The position numbers were made by a program, and so were the translations under genes. This document shows, piece by piece, positions 11,693 to 24,569 of a DNA stretch of 64,000 nucleotides (the first letter of the stretch is position 1; every line of letters starts with the position of its first letter). Under the pieces are notes generated by a model. The model ran no database searches, was not told where the DNA came from, and saw only the letters and a program-made list of their open reading frames with translations. This DNA is from Symbiodinium sp. CCMP2592 (Eukaryota; Sar; Dinophyceae; Suessiales; Symbiodiniaceae): the NCBI GenBank assembly GCA_905221615.1, contig CAJNDT010006020.1:1-64000 (forward strand). Reading direction: 5' to 3'.

Positions 11693-11734
11693 GTAAGAAC
11701 TTCACTAGGGATGCGAATTAGGAAGAAATCCTGA

Positions 11735-14200
11735 TATGTGGGCTGCCAGTGTCGCAGCAAGGTCTGGAGGGAGCCGGGCGAATTCAGACAATTCATACCA
11801 TTGGCGCCGGGTTTAGGGTTGTTGCTGTGTTTGTGATTCGTGATATCTTATTCTACTCGTCTAGATGGGGCGGGGCTCTTCCTGTTTGAGGGCTTGTCCG
11901 GGATGATTTCAGGCGAATTTGCTTGACTTGAGATTGTCACCTTCTGCGGTTCGGCGGGCTGTGTGCAGTTTCGGGTCTTGGCTGAGTTCTCGGCTATAGG
12001 GCTAACGGTGTAGGCTAATAGGTGCTTGGATTGCAAGTATTTCTTGGAGACTGCCCCCACTCAGTAATCCATGATTCGGTATATAACGGTATATAGGGCC
12101 CTTAAATCCCTATGACTGACAATTACTGTATGGGGGCAGTACCCAAGTTATGGCATAGAGTCATAGTCATAGTTTTTGCGAGTTATATTCTGTATAGTCT
12201 ACAATTACGAGTTGCGAGTTAGCTAGTTAGGAGTCGTTATGATTCAATATGATATGGGGCTGGGCGAGCAGGAGTCTTGTCCAGCTGCAGCCAGCTCCTG
12301 TTAATTAGGTCCTGCAATATAAATGGTTGGGGTCTGGAGCTTAAAAGTTTGGGTCGCGATAGGAGATTGCTGAGCTGGGTTTGCCTCCCGACTAGCCCTA
12401 GCCTCACCGATGCTGATATAGAGTCAGGGGTGCCAGAGAAGCTTAGCGGGTACCACTCTTCTCTTCATTCTACCCGAGATTTAGGTGAACTCGCGATCAC
12501 GGTGCCCGAGCCGTTGTAAACTTGACCTTCTCAAAACCAAAAACTACCTGTAGAGTGCCTATACTGTAGGACCCACCCCAGCGACCCCAATACCTATTTA
12601 TTTATAAGCCTTAGCCTATACCTCCTAAAGCCTATAGCTTGTGCCTATAACTTAACTATAGACTATAAGCTGACTGAGTAGTAGTCATGACCATCAATCA
12701 ATAATCAGTATAATATGATATGTTAGTAACAAATAATCAGGCATCAGACAGGCACTGCCGAAGACATCGTCCGCCACATTGGGGCACAATGGCTGCCGAA
12801 GGGGGCATGTAGTAATATTAATATTAGAGAAGAGTATACATATAACTTAGGTATGGTTAGTTATAGTATAGTTATAGTTATAATTAGTTATGATAGATAT
12901 ACATTTATTTTTTATATTGGGACTCGGGCCGAGCATATGTCTCTCGACAACTAACTTATACTGTTAACCCTGACCCTACCTGGTTCATGTCACCTTGGAT
13001 GGGTGATGACATGGGTGATGCGATGGGTGATGCGATGATGGGACGTGTCACTGTTTGTGGGTGATGGTCCTGTGATGGTGACTGGGTGATGCCTGCCGTC
13101 TAGTGCTGGGAGGAGGGATAGCTCCGTGGAATATAGAATAAGAGGGATCGTGGAGGGAGGGAGCAGTGCCATTCCCTGTTTATCGTAATCTTTTTTTTTT
13201 TCTACTATTTACTGCTGCTGCTGCTGCCACATTTGCTACTGCTACGGCTGCCCATGCGAGTTCTACGACTTCAGCTACTCCTACTGCTACTACTACTATT
13301 ACTGATACTATAGACTCTCCAGAGGACTATGGGCTATGGGCTATATAGACTACAGACGATAGCCTACAGACTATATATTGTATAGTCTATAGACTATAGA
13401 CTATAGACAATTATAGACTATAGACTATCCATATGGAGAGACTATCGCGACTATTATAACTAGCTTTTCTATTATGCAGCGAGTGCTATTGCTTGTTACT
13501 TGTTACTTATGACTTATGACTATTAGTCTATTAGGAATACTCCGAGCCCCACTGCTCCTTACTGCTGCTGCGACGATCCACACTGTCCCCCGCTTGCAGA
13601 GGGGCTCGACATAGTTATGTTCGTAAGTAAGTAACTAAGTAACTAACAGTTCACACATTTAGGCGATGGGTTGGCAGCCCACAACATGCACGAAACCGGC
13701 TTGCGGTGCAGTTGAGAGAGATAGCATTCGGATTTCCGGAGTCAAGAGTCATTCCGAGTCATTCCTGTTCGTGTTCCCTCCAAGAATTGCATAATGAAAT
13801 AGCAGTTAATATGTTCATATCAGCAACTTATATATGTCATCTACATACGGAAATCCTGGGCTACTGGTGAGGGGCATGAACGTGGATGACTTGGCGAGTG
13901 CTTCAGCTGCTACCCACGGCCATGGCAGACCCAAGGCAGAACATTTTCAATATAGTGTAATATAGGTCATTGTAAATTATAAATTTAAAAGTTATAAGTT
14001 ATAAGTCATGCTTAATTATTAAATTATTAATTTTTGTGTTATTAATTAAATATTAATTAATTAATGTTTACTTTAATTAATTTGACGTAAGTTTCATTTA
14101 ATTTCATTCTGTTCAATTTAGTTAATTTGACATAAATTTACTTTAGTTTTATCTACTTTACTTAATTGTACTTCATTTTAATTTTGTTTAATTTTGTTTC
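11735..14200. other. Non-coding, low-complexity sequence
   Basis: Either a long intron or an intergenic region. Holds GATGGGTGATG repeats (about 12985-13100), a CTG/CTA-rich patch (about 13200-13310), an ACTATAG repeat patch (about 13350-13440) and a TTAATT-rich stretch (about 13970-14195). No exon could be supported. Confidence 0.5.
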
Positions 14201-14210
14201 GCTTACGACA

Positions 14211-14345
14211 GGGCAGGGCAGGGCAGGGCAGGGCAGGGCAGGGCAGGGCAGGGCAGGGCAGGGCAGGGCAGGGCAGGGCAGGGCAGGGCAGGGCTGGGCT
14301 GGGCTGGGCTGGGCTGGGCTGGGCAGGGCAGGGCAGGGCAGGGCT
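14211..14345 (+). repeat. GGGCA/GGGCT pentanucleotide array, 27 copies
   Basis: About 16 GGGCA units, then 6 GGGCT, then 4 GGGCA and a final GGGCT that runs straight into the palindromic array. G-runs every 5 nt on one strand make G-quadruplex formation possible (inference). Confidence 0.95.
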
Positions 14346-14930
14346 CGTAGTTGAACAGTTAGGGGCCCCTAACTGTTCAACTACGAGCCCCCAGGGGGCC
14401 TGGTTTGGGGATTCGTAGTTGAACAGTTAGGGCCGGTTAAGTTGAACAGTTAGGGGCCCCTAACTGTTCAACTACGAGCCCCCAGGGGGCCTGGTTTGGG
14501 GATTCGTAGTTGAACAGTTAGGGCCGGTTAACTGTTCAACTACGAATCCCCAAATGTGGATTTTCCCTATAGCTTTTACACAAAACAGCAATTTGGGGAT
14601 TCGTAGTTGAACAGTTAACCGGCCCTAACTGTTCAACTACGAATCCCCAAACCAGGCCCCCTGGGGGCTCGTAGTTGAACAGTTAGGGGCCCCTAACTGT
14701 TCAACTACGAGCCCCCAAACCAGGCCTCTTGGGGGCTCGTAGTTGAACAGTTAGGGGCCCCTAACTGTTCAGCTACGAGCCCCCAAACCAGGCCTTGGGG
14801 GCTCGTAGTTGAACAGTTAACCGGCCCCTAACTGTTCAACTACGAGCCCCCAAACCAGGCCCCTGGGGGCTCGTAGTTGAACAGTTAAGCGGCCCCTAAC
14901 TGTTCAACTACGAGCCCCCAAAGCAGCTCC
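14342..14930. repeat. Array of nested palindromes built on GTAGTTGAACAGTTA
   Basis: Half-sites CGTAGTTGAACAGTTA alternate with their reverse complement, joined by GGGGCCCC or GGCCGG, so most pairs form a hairpin of about 20 bp. On a larger scale the block is an inverted repeat around a unique spacer near 14555-14590. The separators CCCCCAAACCAGGCC and their complement repeat throughout. Confidence 0.95.
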
Positions 14931-14994
14931 TTTCACCGCCCCTGTCCCTGCCGCTGCCCCTGCCCTGTGCCTGGCCTGCACCGCCTTCGGTTGA

Positions 14995-16117
14995 AAGAAT
15001 GTGAACTAAACTACACTAAGTAAAATAGCAACAAGTGAATATTCTAAATTAAAATAAATGAACTTGAGCTAAATTAGACTAAGTTAAATTCCATTAAGGT
15101 AAGTCAGACAGTCAAGTCAAGTTCATTAAACTAAACTAAGTTAAGTTAAATTAAGCAAACGAATTAAATTAAATTATTAAATTAAATGGAATTTAACAAA
15201 AGAAAATAAACCAAATTAAAACAGTGTGATGTAATTTATAGTTTTTTAAATGAACTAATTTAAATTGATTTGAAATCAATTAAGCTACAACATTAAATTA
15301 AATCAGTTGAAAATGAATTAATCTGAATTAAGCAGTTACATTAAAATTAAATAAATTGAATATTAATATAATAACTTAAACTGAAACTGTTATGAGTTAT
15401 GAGTCATGAGGTGCTTAACTTAAAGTAAATTAATGAACTTAGATTATGATTATGTTACTTGTATTATGCTGTACTGCAGTAGTTGATATTACATTGACTT
15501 TCGTTAAATCAAATCAAATTAAGTTGAACTCAATCTAATTAGGCTAGATTGACTAGAATTTAATTCGGCTGGATTCAATGAATTTGGCTTGGACTCCATG
15601 TAACGATGACTTAGACGTAGCTATCGGGTATGGGCTATGGACATATGACATATTACATATTAACATCGAGTTTGGTAATATAAACAACAAAACATAAATA
15701 TGTAATAGACCCTCGTTCTGTCTTGGGCTACCGTGCTTCCAGTTGCAGCCGGCCTGAGATTTGTGCAGCACGTGGTGCTGTCTTATTGGCAGGGGTCTCG
15801 GAGACTAGGGTGACTGTACGACCATCAACTTGCCCACTGCATGCCTGCTTGGGACCTAAAATACTCCTATCCGAAAGAGCTGGATACGTGGTTTGGGTGA
15901 TTCTGGCACTGCTGATGGTCGTACAGTCTCAGACCGTTTCTACATGTTCCGATATAAGCTCCGCAGGGATTTGCCGATAAGTCTTTCTATATATCAGTGA
16001 AACTTATTCATACGGGACATAATAATAACAATAGAAGGGTATTATTATTCTTATTTTATATAAATTATAGAACTTATATTATATGACTAGACTATAACTA
16101 TGACTATAACTAGTACC
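14995..16117. other. AT-rich non-coding DNA with a 16-bp inverted repeat
   Basis: AAATTAA-rich sequence to about 15560. GACTGTACGACCATCA at about 15809-15824 has its exact complement at about 15913-15930. A short open frame here (15723-15980) has no supporting signal. Confidence 0.5.
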
Positions 16118-16229
16118 CTCACCTGATTATGGCATCATTTAAGTTTATATAGTTATAGTCTATAGTTATAGACATAGACTATAACTATAACTAACTATAT
16201 AAACTTAAATGATGCCATAATCAGGTGAG
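16118..16229. mobile_element. MITE-like palindrome with 38-bp perfect arms
   Basis: CTCACCTGATTATGGCATCA onward (16118-16155) is repeated as the reverse complement at 16192-16229, and the ACTATAG-rich centre is itself self-complementary. Size and structure suit a foldback or MITE element. No target duplication was resolved. Confidence 0.55.
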
Positions 16230-18113
16230 GATACTATGAAATTAGTATGGTCGGTATGATATTTGTTTCGGAAAGCCAGGTCAAAGACACAAGGCGCCAG
16301 TTCAAGGTTGTGGACCTCCCTCGTCTCGGGTGTTGATGCAAAGTTTCCTAGGAGTTTGTGTGTCATTCTGAGGCCTGACCCAGCCTGTCAGATATGACAT
16401 TGATATGACATGAGGCAGTTCCTAGCATTTGATCCTTTTGTACTTTGCACGTTTAGATATAGATATAAATCGATATAAAGAAACTTGAAAATGCCATTAT
16501 ATTCGCTCACCCTAAGCTCTCCGATCTAGGCCCACGACGAAGGGATTGTCAACAGAGTCCTTTCGCATGCCGAGGTGTCACTAATCCAATTCGCCCTCTG
16601 CTAGATGCCAAGCTTAGCCGATTGTGACACATAACAACAACTACATACTTGATATTTGAAGTCTAGGTTCAGAAATATTATGGGGCCCAGTGCTTTCGTG
16701 CTTGGCGGATGATACACAGAGCTCGGCGGCTGCATGGCAACAGGAAGTCAGATGGCACAGCTGGCCTACCAGCCAAGTAAGGTGACATCGGTGTTACTTT
16801 GGCGAAATATTTTGAGTAGGTGAACTGAACAGGACAGCAGTTCCAAGCTTCGTAGTTTTGTAGAGGTTTAGACTAGATTGGTTGAGAAATAGGAGTTTTC
16901 AGCACTCGTGTTGCTGTATTGGTTCTTTTAATGAAAGCCAGAGGGATGATGTGTTGGTTGAGGAGTTTACTGTAGGTCTTCCTGTGACTATGACTACGAC
17001 TATGACATAGCAGACCGTCGTGGCTCGCATTGGAGATTTCTTGCTTGCTGTGTCATTTACCGTGTAACATGCCCCAATATATCGCAGGTGTCTCAGTGCG
17101 AGATCTACCTTGATTTAGGTGTAGGTGTGCCGCCGTATTATAGTTAATAGTTATGAAACGAATGCACTTACGACTGAAATGAACATATATAGGATGACAT
17201 GACAAATATCACATATCACATGTCACATATCATATATGTCATGTCAGAAGCCATTCGCAGGTCCAGCTGTTCGACTGCCGATATGATATGATATGATTCT
17301 ATGATATATCAAATGATTTAATTGTATATGTTTTATCAGTTATGTCTATGACTCTATGACTATAGGTTCTTAGGCGAAGGACTGCAATCTTGGGATCATA
17401 GGCCATAGTCGAAAGTATTGCCTTGTACTAGCACCTATTGCCTATTGCTTATTGCCATTTCCTTATTGCTGCAGTTGCTGCTGCTGCTGCTACTTCCTAC
17501 TACTGCTGCTGCTATTGCTGCTGCTATTGCTGCTGCTGCTAGGATCGATGCTTCAGTTCCTGCACATGATTTGGTTGTCCTACTGATACTAGGGCTATGA
17601 CTATGGTCCCTATGATGTTGGCACTGGTCGCTGTTCGCCATTCCATCCTGAGTACCTCCAGGTCTACTGAGTTTCTATTTTGAGCACAGAGACCTATGGC
17701 AGCACGTGGCAGTACTTCCTTGCATCCGGGGGAAAAATATTGAAATGGCGACAAGGACGAGAGGTTGTGAGGAAGCCAGCAGATTGCGCCGAACGAGCTT
17801 GGCACCTTCATTCATTCCATTCCCGAAGACAGAAGTTGACCGAACAGTTAGCATTCCCCGAATTCTCATGAGACTCATAATCGTGCTGAGGCAGTGATGC
17901 TGTTCCATTTCTACATGTCCGCATGTCCTGTCATTTGATCGGCGATCGGCGATCGGTATTCAATGACTTGCAGTGATTCCTCAACCTTGGGCAGTTCTCG
18001 TTTCCATTCACGGTGTGCTCGAGTGTCTCAGTTTGCACGATAGGGAGTATCTCTGCTGCCTCTCGTTAGATTGTAATTCGTAGTTGGTTCGCCACAGTGC
18101 GATAGGAGCTGCA
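16230..18113. other. Non-coding, includes CTG trinucleotide repeat
   Basis: A CTG/CTA tract lies at about 17467-17541 and a CATATGTCATGTC inverted pair at about 17190-17245. No exon supported. Confidence 0.45.
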
Positions 18114-19760
18114 ATGCCTAGGGCTTCAAGTGGTGCTTGTGTCCGATGCAAACGTGCCTGGACGTCCCCGAATCCTCTCGTCAAGGACCCGGCTCCGGAG
18201 AACACTTTGAAGCGACGAGGCCAGGCAAACTTCTGTCAGCCTTGCTTCTCCTACTGTTCTTGCGATCCTCAATTCAAACAACTGTCTGCTGCGGAGATTG
18301 TGACAAAGATCGATGAGGATCAGGCTAGCTACGACAGTGGACTAACTTCCTGGGAGGAGAGCAGGCGTGAAGGTGGCCGTCGTTCCAGAAATCCGGATCG
18401 TTCGACCCAAGTGACGGGCGAGGTTCGCAATGCGGTGTCCACGAAGCAGCTGCTTGGTTACTTGTGGCCACAAGCCCTGTTGAAGAAGCATGGGCTACTA
18501 GACCTGTGGACGAAAGGTCCTCGACAGACTATAATCCATTTTGGCCAAAAGCTGACTGGAGTCATGCGGGAGGTCAATGGGGTAGGGGCTGTCGAGGTGA
18601 CCCAGGACAGCCAGATTGCAGCTGTAAGAGCTCACCAGGTTTGTGATCGCGAAGCAGATGAACAAGATGAGGCGGATGACGTCCACCAGAGCTTGACCAA
18701 GCAGCTCAAGCTGACCCAGGATGATGATGGCAATGGGTTGCTCAAGGGCAAGAAGAAGGGCAGGGATGATTTCGATGATTTCTTCGGCATCTGGGGGGTT
18801 TCGGGGGCTGTATCGTCGTCAGGCTCCAAGGACAAGGACAATGACGAGGATGCAACAGATGCTGTTCAGACAGGTACCCCGAAACCCAACAAACGTCCTC
18901 GCAAAGAGGTGGCCAAGGCCTCCACTTTCAGTGGAGCGGGGTGCCGATTGTCCGGTGGCACTACTACTTTGACTGTGAATGCCCAAGGAGGGGGGGATGA
19001 TTCCACCACTCAGCCAGACTCATCGACTCCTCAGTTTGGGTCATCCGCTTCATGGCTGTTTGGAGGGAGCAGCAAGATTCGCGGTGCAAAAGGAAAAGGC
19101 GCCGGCAAGGGGTCATGCAAGGAGTTGGATCTCACCGACAAAATCCTGCAACAGTATGACAACACGAAGGTGGCTTTCGCCAGTGATGCCTCCTTCATGA
19201 GCATTACCTTTGCAAAGGTGACCACAATGGCCGAGAAGCTACAGGGTCGAAGCAGCGAGGAGTGCTTGAAGCTCCTCAGGGACTTGACGGCATCCGGTTC
19301 CGGTACCGACACTGAGAGGGCCTTGTCCATTATGCGGAGGCTCAGTGCTGCAAACTCCGAGGTTGCTGCTCTTTGCCAGGTGGTTTCAGCGGTGCATGAC
19401 ATGGAAGCAAGTGCCGCCACTCTGCTAGAGGGTATCAATGAAGCCAAGAGTGCAGGAATTTCTCTGCCAGGGAGTTTGCACCAGATGTACCATGCTCGGG
19501 CATTGAAGGAGGAATGCAAGTCGGGAAATTGGCAGGGCTTCTTGGACATGCTGCAGTGTGCGGAAATTGGCGCTATGTTCGGCACAGGATCTGAGCAGGA
19601 TGCTCTCATTGAATTCCAATTTTGCTCCTTCCGATCCTCGTTGTCCAAACTCTTGCAGCAGGAAGTCTCCCCGGCGGATGTGCAGAAGCCGGACCCCAAT
19701 GTGCCATCGCCGCCGATTTCCGAAGAAGAGAAGTCTCGCCGAGAGGCAGCCAAGAACCAG
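18114..19760 (+). CDS. Gene B exon 1: N-terminal Cys-rich motif, unknown function
   Basis: The frame is open from 18084. The ATG at 18114 gives a product with ACVRCKRAW followed by FCQPCFSYCSC (residues ~7-45), a likely zinc-binding module. A disordered acidic/basic middle part holds DFDDFFG, KPNKRPRKE and KGKGAGKG. A helical C-terminal half follows. The 3' border AAGAACCAG|GTGCTC at 19760 is a GT donor in phase 0, and the next exon also starts in phase 0, which supports the joint. An alternative is that translation enters from an upstream exon at TTCGTAG|TTGG (18084) or CTAG|G (18122), making this the same gene as gene A. Confidence 0.55.
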
Positions 19761-20882
19761 GTGCTCTGATGCCTAGCCTGTGCCCATAGAATAAGTAACA
19801 GAATCTGAGCCTAGGAATTCATTCTGTTACGTATGAAACATTCTAAGAATTCAAGGATAAGACATAATTTGAAATAACTCCGTACAAAATTGTAGTAGCG
19901 ATGACTTGCAAAAGTAGATGGGTTGCAGTTCATATTTAAGTTTCGTCGGCTCAGTTAAGTCAGATTAAACTAGCAGAAACACGGCCACCGATGAAGTTGT
20001 CAAGAGTTATCAGTTAGCAGTGATTATCATAGTGATCATTTATCATTTAACGGTTGTTATCAGTTTATCAAAAGGGCAACTCTCGATAATCAGTGTCTTG
20101 AATCATTGTTGTCAAGTGGGGTTATGGGTCACCGGATCGCAGGTATCAGTGTTATCAGTTATCAATATCAATCGGTTACCAATTATCAAGTTATCAGTTA
20201 CCAGTCATAAGTCCCAGGCTCGAAGTAGTACTGTATCCCCAATGTGAGTCGTTGCCGAAATCCAGCCCCAAAATGGGTCCATGAACTTTGTGGGCCCGTC
20301 ATGCTACACTTGCAGACCACCGGAGATGAAAAAAAAGAACATGCAGCAAGCATCACAGTTTGTATCAGTGTATAGTTCCATGACCCATGTGCACAGCTGT
20401 TGGTTGGCTATGAATTCTTTGTGGTTGGGAGGTCTGTTTTTTAAAGGCATCCGGTGGCTACAAAAGCAGATGATTTATGATATTAGCTTCGATATTCTAA
20501 TGATAACAATTGTGGGTTAGTATGCTGGCGGTAAATTATATTTAAGTTAGATACTGATCTACTGGTATACCGGTATACCTATGTTAGCCTGTATACTTTA
20601 TAGGCTTATAGGTATGGTATTTATTGTGAGTTGTTGTTCATTCATAGGTTCATATCCGATACTGCTAATATAATGTATAATTGTATCTAGTGAAGTACAG
20701 AAGTAGGTATTGTCAATTCCTGTCCCTCAATTATCATTGTGGTCATTATTCTTGAACTACTATTATTGACTATTATTTCTATTACTATTATTTATACAGA
20801 TTATAAATAAAATTACTATTGTTGTTATTCTTATTATCGTTGAATACCCACTTAGCATTAATCTTTCTTATCATATTGGCAG
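19761..20882. other. Intron of gene B
   Basis: Contains TTATCAGTTATCA-type repeats (about 20000-20210) and TATT/ATTA runs (about 20750-20850). Ends in TATTGGCAG|G. Confidence 0.5.
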
Positions 20883-21995
20883 GCTATGAAGGCAAGAGCT
20901 TTGGAGCTGGCGAATGGGGTCAAGGACTTCTTGCACTGTTTCCTTGAATCGCCCTTGTCTGCTACCTGGTCCCAGCATCCTTCCGTGGCGTCTTTCGTGG
21001 TGGAGATAGAGAATTTGAAGAAAGTGGCCGATGCAGCATGCATGGGTGAGGCTCTCCAGCTGCATGCCGATGATATTGATACCTTGAGAAGTGCTCGGTT
21101 GTCCGTGGTGAACAAAAAGGCCGCAATGCATGAGTGCATGACCCTTTTTCCTTTAGGTCAGTTCATCCAACAGATGTGCAATGCTGGGCTGGAGGCTTGG
21201 CATCGTGATAGGGCTCTCGCAGCAGACTTGGAGTCCTGCATCACTACCTGTTCTCAGATGAAAAGCTTCACTGCGGACATGCTGTTGAAGGGCGAGGCTC
21301 CCGAGATCACAATTCAGGTTCCAGGGCAAGCGAAGCTTTGCGAGGTTGTGCAGAAGATGAACATGATTCAGAACACCGCCTCGCCCTTGTTCCTGCAGGA
21401 GTTTTCTTCCCAGGTGGCATTGGTCGAAACCAAGATGCAGGAGGTGAGGGATGCCTTGTTCCAGGCTTGTGCTCGGAAGTTTCACCTCGTATGTGGTGAT
21501 GCTGTACTTGGGGTCTTGAGCACGATCCTCTCAGAGAGCCTGACAGCAGATCTCACGGCCAAGCTCATCGAAAAGATTAACTCGGCCAAAGCCTTCAGTC
21601 CATGCTCCCAAGCTCTTCTGCAGAAGTGCATCGGCATGCAAGCCCAGGAAGTAATCTCCGTTGTGACGGGTGTGCGAGACTTCTTCGGAGCCTTTGCAGC
21701 TGCTCTTCCAGGCCTTGTTGCTCTTTGGCAAGCCGCCGGCGATGCAGCTCTGTTCTCCCCGTCCCGTTTGTTGCATGCTGAGATGACTAAGTTCATGGCG
21801 GCTTGGGCGAGTGCTTCCACAAGGTCTGCACTACAGGAGATGGCGCCCGAGATCGACGAGAAGCTTTCTGCAGTGGTCCGGAAGATTTGTGAGAATGCCC
21901 TGTTACCGGAATGCATTTCATTTGGTCATCTGAGTATTCGAACTTGTCAATTTGTTTCGGAGTTCGGAATCAGGATTGTTACATGTGGTTCGTGA
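20883..21995 (+). CDS. Gene B exon 2: all-helical region
   Basis: Phase-0 start after TATTGGCAG at 20882. The product is almost entirely amphipathic helix with scattered cysteines and no charge-run low complexity. The true donor is uncertain: the coding character ends around PECISFG (about 21925), and the stop at 21993-21995 is probably intronic. The next exon needs a two-base overhang. No known domain recognised. Confidence 0.5.
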   Translation, partial: AMKARALELANGVKDFLHCFLESPLSATWSQHPSVASFVVEIENLKKVADAACMGEALQLHADDIDTLRSARLSVVNKKAAMHECMTLFPLGQFIQQMCNAGLEAWHRDRALAADLESCITTCSQMKSFTADMLLKGEAPEITIQVPGQAKLCEVVQKMNMIQNTASPLFLQEFSSQVALVETKMQEVRDALFQACARKFHLVCGDAVLGVLSTILSESLTADLTAKLIEKINSAKAFSPCSQALLQKCIGMQAQEVISVVTGVRDFFGAFAAALPGLVALWQAAGDAALFSPSRLLHAEMTKFMAAWASASTRSALQEMAPEIDEKLSAVVRKICENALLPECISFGHLSIRTCQFVSEFGIRIVTCGS

Positions 21996-23124
21996 TTCCT
22001 AACAGATCGTTCTTTCGGCTGCAGTCGTGCCACTTTCTTCCTTTGTTTGTTGCTGCCTGTCGACTAGGCTGTGTGGTTCCTTCGACTAGACAGTGTTGTT
22101 TGGAAGGGTCGGTTCATCTTTGTCTCGGCTGGTGAAATTTATACAATGCAGATTCGTAGATACTACTTATATTTAGTTTGCCAGTGGGATTTGGATGATA
22201 GCGATATCAGATATCTCAGATATCTCAGATATCCATTCTGGGTCTGGGTTTAGGGTTTCGTGGATAAACAGATTGCCGGATCGGAGATTCAATGATTGAG
22301 GGTTTTCCAGGCTTGGAGATAAGTTTAGGAGACAGATGATTGATTACAAGTGATATGGGGTGGTAATCCTGGGTGATATCATAACTAGTTGTGAGTTTGA
22401 AGCTATTCTAATTCCCATATTGTTAGCTTCTAAGAACGAAACTTACTTCAACTTATTTCTTGTGGCTAGATGAAATCTTGTCTTTGCCTCCTGGCTTGCT
22501 GATCAGTGAGCTATCTTATGAATCTTGGTATTAGTCAATTTTCTGGGGTTGGGGAATCAGGTGAACCGACATCATCACCGGCTTGAAATGTGCGACCCCA
22601 GATCAATGGAATACTGTCTGGGTATAGACTAGACAGTGAAGACAGCTACTACTTTTCATTGAGATAAGAAGTAAGTTGAACTATTTAAACTTGTCACTTA
22701 TTGGCATCGTTTCATCACGAATGACATCATCATATGATTCGTCTCATGCGCCTCATACCAGAGTCACTCACACATCCTACCAATCATATCAACCATATCA
22801 TATCATATCATATCATATCATATCATATCATATCAGGTCATATCATATCATACCATAGCATATCATAGGTATATAATAATAATAATAATTTATAATCATG
22901 TCATATGATCATATCTATCAGAAGCATATCCTACCAAATAACATCGTAATACACACATTCATGCGGTTACACAGTAAATCACATCATATAATTCATATAA
23001 TGTATCATTTACATCATTTATATCATGACTGGTTTCATACCCCGAGTCACGTGAAATCTTATGGAATATATCATAGTAACATATCATATCATGCCCGGCA
23101 GTGCCATTATCATGTCTTCCTTAG
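21996..23124. other. Intron of gene B with TCATA pentanucleotide repeat
   Basis: CATAT/TCATA repeats at about 22785-22870. Ends in CTTCCTTAG|G at 23124. An open frame running from 22898 through this stretch is an artefact of the repeat. Confidence 0.55.
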
Positions 23125-24249
23125 GTTGCTCGTGGCTACCGAAGCACAAGGCTTCATCAACTTCGTCGTCTTCTTGACCAAGGGAGATGCAAGCGAGGAC
23201 ATGAAAACCATCGTGGGCGAATTCCAGGGCGACGAAGACAAGGTGATGTTGGACTTCGAGGGGATATTCGAGCAGTACTCCATTGAGTTAGCCCGGGATT
23301 GGTATCCTCTTCAGGAAGGTGATCTGCAGCTGTCGAGTTCGGCGATTTGTGCAGCCGGGTCAGTTCTTCCTCTTGCGAAGATGGTTGTCCATATGTCGAG
23401 TTGGACACGATCCATTTCCCTGACGACTTCCACTGCACTTGCTCTGCAGAAAGGCGTCAGCAACCCCAAGGATTTGTTTGTGGATTGTATTATGACTAAT
23501 CTGGGCAGCAAGGAGCACGAAGCAGGTAAGTTCATGCATTGTCTACGACGGGCCTCTCAGGGTGCAAATACTACACAGCAGCAGATGGCCGCTGAGTTTG
23601 TGAATGGCTGCTTGGTCAAGGGTGCACACCTTTTCCTAAAGGCGATTGAGATTGCCACCGCAGATTTCCGGGAGCTTCGCGACACCTTGCATGTTTGCTA
23701 CAAGCAGTTCGACGGCCTCGTGGAGTTCAATGCATCCTTGGATGAGGGAAAGATCGACTCGGTTCTCACGGATCGGCTATGCCAGTGCCCCTCCATGCAG
23801 AAGTGTTTTCTTTTCCTTTCGCATGGTCCGGAGATGCTTGAATCCTTGCAGAAGTTCCTTGTGGGTCTTGAGGCAGCTGCCACTCAAGGCGGCCAGGGTA
23901 TGTTCAGGTGTGGGTCCGCATACCAGCCGGTAGCCCAAGCGGCAAATGCGAGCATACAGGAGCTGAAAGCTTTCATGGTTTCGGATTGGAATTCGAAGGT
24001 CACCATCGAAGAGCTAAAGGCTTCTTTGAATTCTGAGTCCAAAAAAGAGGATTCTTTCACGATTGGAGTGATTCAGTCTGCAGTAGCAAATGCAACAATC
24101 GCCCAAGCCTGTTGTCGCACCCTGAAAACCGGCGAGACCAGGCAGGCTTTGATTAGCCGGGCTCACACTGGCATCCGAAAGCGCGGATGGCCAGTGCATT
24201 CTGTGTTGAATCGTCGTTGCACTGCTGTTCTGGCCGGAAAGCCGACACA
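23125..24249 (+). CDS. Gene B exon 3, unknown function
   Basis: Begins with the third base of a codon after CCTTAG, and ends at CCGACACA|GTAAGG, a good GT donor in which the frame would otherwise meet a TAA. The product is helical and Cys-containing like exon 2, suggesting they are parts of the same large helical protein. Downstream coding parts may lie at about 24780-25000 but could not be assigned a frame. Confidence 0.5.
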
Positions 24250-24440
24250 GTAAGGATGACTAATTAGAGTCATGATCCCTCTTTGGCACGAGCCCTCCAG
24301 GGAAATAGCATAAGTTAGGCATTCCTCCCAAATTAATCGTGTCACCAACTAGGCTGCCCACAAAAAGATCCGAGCTTTCCCTAGGCTTTCCTCCCGAGAA
24401 AAGTTAAGAATAGCTTATGGCTTATGTTATACATTACAAC

Positions 24441-24569
24441 TTATAAATTACCTATAGTCTCCATTGTAGTTCCTTTTTTTGGTTACCCAGTTTTATGGTT
24501 AGGATCCTATAATAGAGTTTTTGGTTAACCAAAAAAAGGAACTGCAATGGAGACTATAGGTATAAATTA
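24441..24569. mobile_element. MITE-like inverted repeat, about 43-bp arms
   Basis: The segment from TTATAAATTACCTATAG at 24441 to about 24484 pairs with 24527-24569 with few mismatches. The loop is about 42 bp. Confidence 0.45.

Noticed and set aside
14166-14418. GQGRAGQGRA-type peptide frames
   Set aside because: Direct translation of the GGGCA array; no start or coding evidence.
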